Assembly (NCBI GenBank): GCA_043820045.1
Contig: JBDREF010000021.1
Span: 1 to 10,112, forward strand
DNA length: 10,112 nucleotides
Direction of reading: 5' to 3'
Source of the DNA: JBDREF01 sp043820045
GTDB lineage: Bacteria > Planctomycetota > Phycisphaerae > Sedimentisphaerales > Anaerobacaceae
Below the pieces are notes generated by a model. The model was not told the DNA's origin and made no database searches. It was given only the letters and a program-made list of their open reading frames with translations. Positions 6,410 to 10,112 of this stretch are shown in pieces. Each line of letters opens with the position of its first letter. Positions within the stretch are counted from its first letter, which is position 1. The translations under genes and the position numbers were made by a program.

Positions 6410-9400
6410 CTATCTATCGACGACCTGCTTCAGGACGAACGGCTCGAAAAGCCCGTAGTCGAGCGTATGATATTGCCCGCCGGGCGGGCCGGTCTGGGGC
6501 CCCTTCTGGAACATCCCGGGCCAGGCGCTGCCTAATCCAGTACCAGCATGGTGCGGCCCTAAGGTATTCTTGAGCGTCCCGATTACCACCACTTCTATCG
6601 TGTTCGTCCCCGGCTTGATCAAATCCGTCACATCGCACTGCCAGGGCCGATGCGCAATGTAGCCAGCAGATGCTCCGTTGACCCTGATCTCGGCAACGCT
6701 TCCATACCACTTCTGCAATTCAACGAGATAGCGCCCTGCACGCCGTTCGACGTCGAATTTCCGGCTGTAAGAAACACCCGTAGCATAGAAAGGATAACCC
6801 TGCTCTTTCCAACTGCCAAGTTCCAGCTTCGGCTGCGAACCACCGATGATCACAAATCCGGAATCAACAGGCCTGAGCCTGAATGTCCCCAGCACATAGG
6901 CCGGCTCCAGTTCATGGTAGATTGTAAAAGGTGAAGCTTTAATCGTTACGGCGTTCTCGCCGACCCTGGCAGCCTTTGTGATGTCAATCTTGCCGAACGC
7001 TTTGTCCAGCCACCACGAATCCCCTTCCGCCGAAATCTTCCGGCCGTTGCATGTGATCTCATACAAGTCAGGCCTTTCGATGACAATCCAAAGCCGTTGG
7101 GGCATCTGCCGGTCAATAGTAAATCGATAAGTTGCCTCAAAACCGCTGTCGGGGGCGAACGTTTTTTTGATGAATTCATCCTGAAACTGAACGGCACTGT
7201 CCCACGGATTTCGCTCCATCCCGTTTTGAGTGAACGCAAACTGGGACGCTTGATAGAAGTACACGTTCTTTCTTGTCTGGCCGCCAGCCGTAATATCGAC
7301 ATAATCCAGAGTCAGCACATTCTCTTCTATCGGGCCAACCTCGGGTTCGCCTTGCGACGGCACAACCCCGGCAACCTCCTGCGTCTCAGTTACAGGTTCA
7401 CGAGCCTTATCCGACAAGAACAGCAAGAGGCTTCCGCATGGTGAAAGCTCAAAGCGCGTCTTCACACCGGCGCCGACTTTTTCAAAAGGATACGTAGAAA
7501 TATCCGCCGTACCTGGGTCCCATCTCTCGACACCTTTCGCCGCCGAATTGACCGCCCCCGCCGACGACGCGTCGATGCTTGTGTTGACAAGCAGCAGAAA
7601 CCGTCCGTCCGAAACCGTTCGCATGTGATGAAACAGTATGCCTTTGTCATCTTTGTCCCGCTCGATGGCAAATCCGTCTTTTGACCTGCCCAGCAGTATC
7701 CCGGGCAGTTCCTCGGCCTCAAGGTGTCTGAAGCTCGCGCTTTTCGCAGCCTCTTGCCCGCGATTTGACAATTGGCCGTCAATGTGCGAAGGCTCCTGCC
7801 CGCAGCAGATTACGACCCCGCCGGCTTTCAGGTAGGCATCGAGCATATCCATGGTCCGCAGGTTGAGATTCTCGGTCAAAGGCGGCAGAACCACCGTATC
7901 GTAAGCGCGCCGCCCTACTTTGAACAGCGTCCCCTCAGTCGAACCGTGCCTGGCGATAATATCCTCGCAGCCAATATCGTACTCAACCTGGGCTCGCTCC
8001 AACGACATTATCAATTCCTGGAACCGGTTCCCAATTTCATTCAGCCGGTCCGCCTGGCTCGAATCGCCCTGATACATCCAGGCGCTCGTCGTGGGCTCGA
8101 TCACGAGAATCCGGTTAATCTGCTCTCCCTGTGACATGATCAACGACAGCCTCGTGAAGTACTCGGCCATTACGTGGTATGCTTTCCACCACGGCTCGTG
8201 ATACGAGAAAGACTGCGGATGGTCGCGCTTGCGCGCGCCTCTTATCGTGATATACGAAAGATGCTCATCAAGGGTATTGACTCCCAGCACGTAAAGCCAG
8301 TCGCCGATTCGCTTCATATCCTCGAATCGCAGGTCCCAGCCGCCGGCGCCATAAGCTTCACACAGAGTCCTTTCGCGGCCGAGCTGATTGGCAACGCTCG
8401 AAAGCTCTTTAACCGCCCGAACATTGCCGAACTGCGCATGCGTGTCCTCCTGGTACTGATTCATCAGCGTATCAATCGCCGGCCTTTGGTGCCAGGCGTA
8501 CATCGCCATATTGTCGGGCGACCTCAGACAATTCGGCCATTCGTGCTCCCAGTAATGGCCCGTGAATTGGATTTTTTCCCGTTCGCAATATTCATAGTAT
8601 GGCCTGGCCCACCGCTCGATAAACAGCTCCAGCAGAACCTGGATGTAGTTGTGTCTGACGCGCCTAAAGTCACCCACCGGCCGGATCAGGCTCGGCAAAT
8701 TGTCGACCAGGCTGTATCCCCACTTCTTCTCAAACACCTCCGGCAAATCATCCGTCCAGGGCAGCCCCCCCGCCGGCGCAAGGTGCGGCTCATCGGTAAA
8801 AACCCCGGGTACGCGCTTCCCATACTGATCGCCTATCTCGCGGGTGTACGCGTCCATGGTTACAGCTAAGAACTTCTCTGTAACACCCGGGTACATAAGA
8901 TCGACATAGAACTTGCCGCCGTACCACGGCGAAGTGCCCGCGCGCCTTACCGATGCAACCAGGTACTTGTCTTTTGTGAGCTGAGCACCCGCTCTCGCCG
9001 CAGCCGAGATATTCTCGTAGCCGTCCTCTGTAAGACGAAATACGGCTACAGTACTCTCGTCGATATTTCCAACTGACTCCTGCTCTTTGATCGCCAGACC
9101 TCGCCCGCGGGATTCCGGCATAGCCTCGGGAACAAACCCGCCGGCAAAACCCGACGGATACGAGTTCTCATCGTAAATCCAGACGTTCATATCGAGCCGT
9201 TCGGCTTCCTCCAGCGCCGTCTTCCAGAGGCTGAACCAGTCGCTCGACAGATACGGCACCATCAGGCCCGGCCGAGGGTGTACGAACACCTGCTTGACTT
9301 TTTGACCGGCTAAGTCACGCATGGTACCGACGATCTGCTCGGGCGTGAGCATGTCGTTCCAGACCCAAAGAGGCGCCGAACTATACCCGCGCGGCGGGTC

Positions 9401-9532
9401 GGCAAATAACCTCTTAACCTCCGTCGAGTCAACGGTCTTGCACTGCGCCATGACGGCCATGCCGCCGGTCAAGGCCAAAACAAATAAACAACCAAACACA
9501 TCGAACCTCGCAGAAAAGATATTCTTGATCAT
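6410..9532 (-). CDS. Secreted GH106-like glycoside hydrolase (alpha-L-rhamnosidase-related) with C-terminal sugar-binding beta-sandwiches
   Basis: A 1040-residue exported enzyme. Residues 1-30 are a signal peptide, probably cut near AVMA-Q. The N-terminal signature APLWVWND (53-60), then VFVHPRPGL (82-90) and VWIYDENSYPSGFAGG (117-132), is characteristic of the GH106-related group. GVFTDEPH (243-250) and TLCEAYGAGGWDL (389-401) carry conserved acidic residues (Asp247, Glu248, Glu392) that are candidate catalytic positions. GVNTLDEHLS (417-426) followed by HPQSFSYHEPWW (438-449) completes the barrel pattern. Residues about 540-710 look like a Rossmann-like and beta-rich linker. Residues about 815-890 and 905-1035 are galactose-binding-like sandwiches as in GH2-type sugar-binding domains (WYGSVAEIRVNG at 942-953). 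The length suits GH106. The ATG at 9532 has an excellent AAGGAG at 9547-9542. GH106 members remove alpha-L-rhamnose from pectic or rhamnose-rich glycans; the true substrate here is inferred only. Confidence 0.82.
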   Translation of the reverse strand: MIKNIFSARFDVFGCLFVLALTGGMAVMAQCKTVDSTEVKRLFADPPRGYSSAPLWVWNDMLTPEQIVGTMRDLAGQKVKQVFVHPRPGLMVPYLSSDWFSLWKTALEEAERLDMNVWIYDENSYPSGFAGGFVPEAMPESRGRGLAIKEQESVGNIDESTVAVFRLTEDGYENISAAARAGAQLTKDKYLVASVRRAGTSPWYGGKFYVDLMYPGVTEKFLAVTMDAYTREIGDQYGKRVPGVFTDEPHLAPAGGLPWTDDLPEVFEKKWGYSLVDNLPSLIRPVGDFRRVRHNYIQVLLELFIERWARPYYEYCEREKIQFTGHYWEHEWPNCLRSPDNMAMYAWHQRPAIDTLMNQYQEDTHAQFGNVRAVKELSSVANQLGRERTLCEAYGAGGWDLRFEDMKRIGDWLYVLGVNTLDEHLSYITIRGARKRDHPQSFSYHEPWWKAYHVMAEYFTRLSLIMSQGEQINRILVIEPTTSAWMYQGDSSQADRLNEIGNRFQELIMSLERAQVEYDIGCEDIIARHGSTEGTLFKVGRRAYDTVVLPPLTENLNLRTMDMLDAYLKAGGVVICCGQEPSHIDGQLSNRGQEAAKSASFRHLEAEELPGILLGRSKDGFAIERDKDDKGILFHHMRTVSDGRFLLLVNTSIDASSAGAVNSAAKGVERWDPGTADISTYPFEKVGAGVKTRFELSPCGSLLLFLSDKAREPVTETQEVAGVVPSQGEPEVGPIEENVLTLDYVDITAGGQTRKNVYFYQASQFAFTQNGMERNPWDSAVQFQDEFIKKTFAPDSGFEATYRFTIDRQMPQRLWIVIERPDLYEITCNGRKISAEGDSWWLDKAFGKIDITKAARVGENAVTIKASPFTIYHELEPAYVLGTFRLRPVDSGFVIIGGSQPKLELGSWKEQGYPFYATGVSYSRKFDVERRAGRYLVELQKWYGSVAEIRVNGASAGYIAHRPWQCDVTDLIKPGTNTIEVVVIGTLKNTLGPHHAGTGLGSAWPGMFQKGPQTGPPGGQYHTLDYGLFEPFVLKQVVDR

Positions 9533-9541
9533 GACAATTCA

Positions 9542-9547
9542 CTCCTT
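9542..9547 (-). promoter_or_regulatory. Ribosome binding site of the GH106-like gene
   Basis: AAGGAG on the minus strand, nine bases before the ATG at 9532, is the strongest Shine-Dalgarno match in the window and fixes that start. Confidence 0.75.
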
Positions 9548-9559
9548 CTTGACATGTCC

Positions 9560-9589
9560 TCGCAAATCCCCGCGCGCCGGGGTCGCAAA
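9560..9589. repeat. GC-rich hairpin flanked by direct TCGCAAA repeats
   Basis: CCCCG (9568-9572) and CGGGG (9578-9582) can pair around a five-base CGCGC loop. The hairpin is bracketed by identical TCGCAAA heptamers at 9560-9566 and 9583-9589. It lies in the leader of the GH106-like gene, about 30 bases upstream of its start. No T run follows in either direction, so it is not a standard terminator. It could be a regulatory RNA structure, a protein site or a small dispersed repeat. Confidence 0.45.
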
Positions 9590-9693
9590 CCACAGACAAC
9601 AGGCTGCAATTTTACAATAACTTCCGCACCACTGCTACATATTTAATCGATTTGGCATAAGTGTACCGATGCTTGCAGTTAACAGCCTCGATG

Positions 9694-9735
9694 GATTGCC
9701 GATTTATGATTGCCAGTTTATGATTTCCCGGCTAA
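9694..9735. repeat. 14-base tandem repeat, two clear copies and a decayed third
   Basis: GATTGCCGATTTAT (9694-9707) is followed directly by GATTGCCAGTTTAT (9708-9721), 12 of 14 bases identical. A third unit beginning GATTTCCCGG (9722-9735) is degenerate. The array sits about 75-115 bases upstream of the start at 9808. Confidence 0.6.
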
Positions 9736-9769
9736 TATCATCGATCCCGGGGAGCCGGGGTCGGAAATC
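9722..9769. repeat. Nested inverted repeat upstream of the carbohydrate-binding-like gene
   Basis: Outer arms GATTTCC (9722-9728) and GGAAATC (9763-9769) can pair. Inside, CCCGG (9746-9750) and CCGGG (9755-9759) form a short GC-rich hairpin with a four-base loop. The element contains GCCGGGGTCG (9754-9763), also present at 9576-9585. It lies 38 bases before the ATG at 9808 and has no T run, so a folded leader or a dispersed repeat is more likely than a terminator. Confidence 0.4.
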
Positions 9770-9807
9770 TCAAATCATTGGAGAACTTTACACAGGCAGG
9801 CGAAGAA

Positions 9808-10112
9808 ATGAAAAATCTGTTCTTGACGTTACTAATAACTGCTGCGGCCCCGTTAATCGGAGCGACCCAAGAGTTGAATATGGTCAGAAACGGCGGCTTC
9901 GAGGAAGACTCCAATGGGGACGCAATGGCAGACCACTGGCAATTTGCCGGGGATGAAAACGCAACCGTCGCCTGGATGCGGGACGCAGGATTCGCCGGAC
10001 AGCATAGCCAAAAGCTAACCTGCACCGACTTCACCAGCCTTTCTCCGGCAAGCCACGTGATGCTTTGTCAATTGAATACCGTTCGGCTGGAAAGAAACAG
10101 ATGGTACAAGAT
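9808..10112 (+). CDS. Secreted protein with N-terminal carbohydrate-binding-like (CBM4/9 or CenC-like) domain, partial
   Basis: The frame is open from an ATG at 9808 to the right edge, 101 codons and two bases, so only the N-terminus is present. AGGCAGG at 9794-9800 is a suitable ribosome site seven bases upstream. Residues 1-20 form a signal peptide (MKNLFLTLLITAAAPLIGAT). The mature part opens with LNMVRNGGFEEDSNGDAMA followed by DHWQF. This asparagine-glycine-phenylalanine-glutamate pattern with a following aspartate-tryptophan motif is typical of the first strand of CenC-like or CBM4/9 galactose-binding-fold modules. In such proteins the module usually precedes a catalytic domain, often a glycoside hydrolase, but none can be seen here. 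It is divergent from the GH106-like gene. The rest of the protein, and therefore its function, lies beyond the window. Confidence 0.72.
   Translation, partial: MKNLFLTLLITAAAPLIGATQELNMVRNGGFEEDSNGDAMADHWQFAGDENATVAWMRDAGFAGQHSQKLTCTDFTSLSPASHVMLCQLNTVRLERNRWYK

Larger units (their letters stand above)
9533..9807. other. Divergent intergenic region between the GH106-like and carbohydrate-binding-like genes
   Basis: This 275-base spacer must hold promoters for both flanking genes, but I see no convincing -35/-10 pair for either; TACAAT at 9613-9618 is an isolated -10-like hexamer. What is visible is repeat structure: a GC-rich hairpin near 9568-9582, a tandem 14-base repeat at 9694-9721, a second hairpin region at 9722-9769, and a shared GCCGGGGTCG core in both hairpins. 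No tRNA or convincing small gene is seen. Confidence 0.6.

Noticed and set aside
8174..8869. A 231-codon plus-strand open frame
   Set aside because: It is antisense to the well-conserved barrel of the GH106-like enzyme and shows no recognisable domain.
9440..9532. Lipoprotein signal in the GH106-like protein (cysteine at residue 31)
   Set aside because: The residues before the cysteine (Met-Ala-Gln) do not fit a lipobox; a standard signal peptidase I site fits better.
9653..9677. Sigma-54-like promoter (TGGCA then TTGCA)
   Set aside because: The two elements are about ten bases too far apart for the required -24/-12 spacing.

Overview
The window most resembles a Planctomycetota chromosome, probably class Phycisphaerae or a near relative. 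The clues are a prepilin-type protein with a C-terminal H-X9-DG signature, long secreted glycoside hydrolases, right-handed beta-helix proteins, a ThuA-like protein, moderate GC content, and short divergent spacers. The taxonomic call is inference; there is no rRNA or tRNA gene in the window to confirm it.

Layout. (1) Bases 1-1372, minus strand: a secreted clan GH-A type glycoside hydrolase, complete at its N-terminus and cut by the left edge. (2) Bases 1373-1559: a divergent spacer with candidate promoters facing both ways. (3) Bases 1560-6387, plus strand: four tightly spaced genes that read as one operon. They encode a pseudopilin-like H-X9-DG protein, a ThuA-fold secreted or anchored protein, a secreted 790-residue protein made of two fused beta-helix modules, and an ExoIII/Xth-type AP endonuclease. 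(4) Bases 6410-9532, minus strand: a 1040-residue secreted GH106-like glycoside hydrolase, convergent with the endonuclease gene across only 22 bases. (5) Bases 9533-9807: a divergent spacer with GC-rich hairpins, a repeated GCCGGGGTCG core and a 14-base tandem repeat. (6) Bases 9808-10112, plus strand: the N-terminus of another secreted protein that begins with a carbohydrate-binding-like beta-sandwich, cut by the right edge.

Taken together this looks like a carbohydrate-degradation locus. Two hydrolases, a beta-helix protein (a fold common in polysaccharide lyases and glycosidases), a ThuA protein and a carbohydrate-binding module protein all carry export signals. No SusC/SusD pair, sulfatase, transporter or regulator is visible. 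The pseudopilin-like gene at the head of the operon is the most interesting element: it suggests, without proving, that a surface or periplasmic pilus-like component takes part in handling the substrate. Xth at the operon end is a DNA-repair enzyme and is out of theme; it may simply be co-transcribed.
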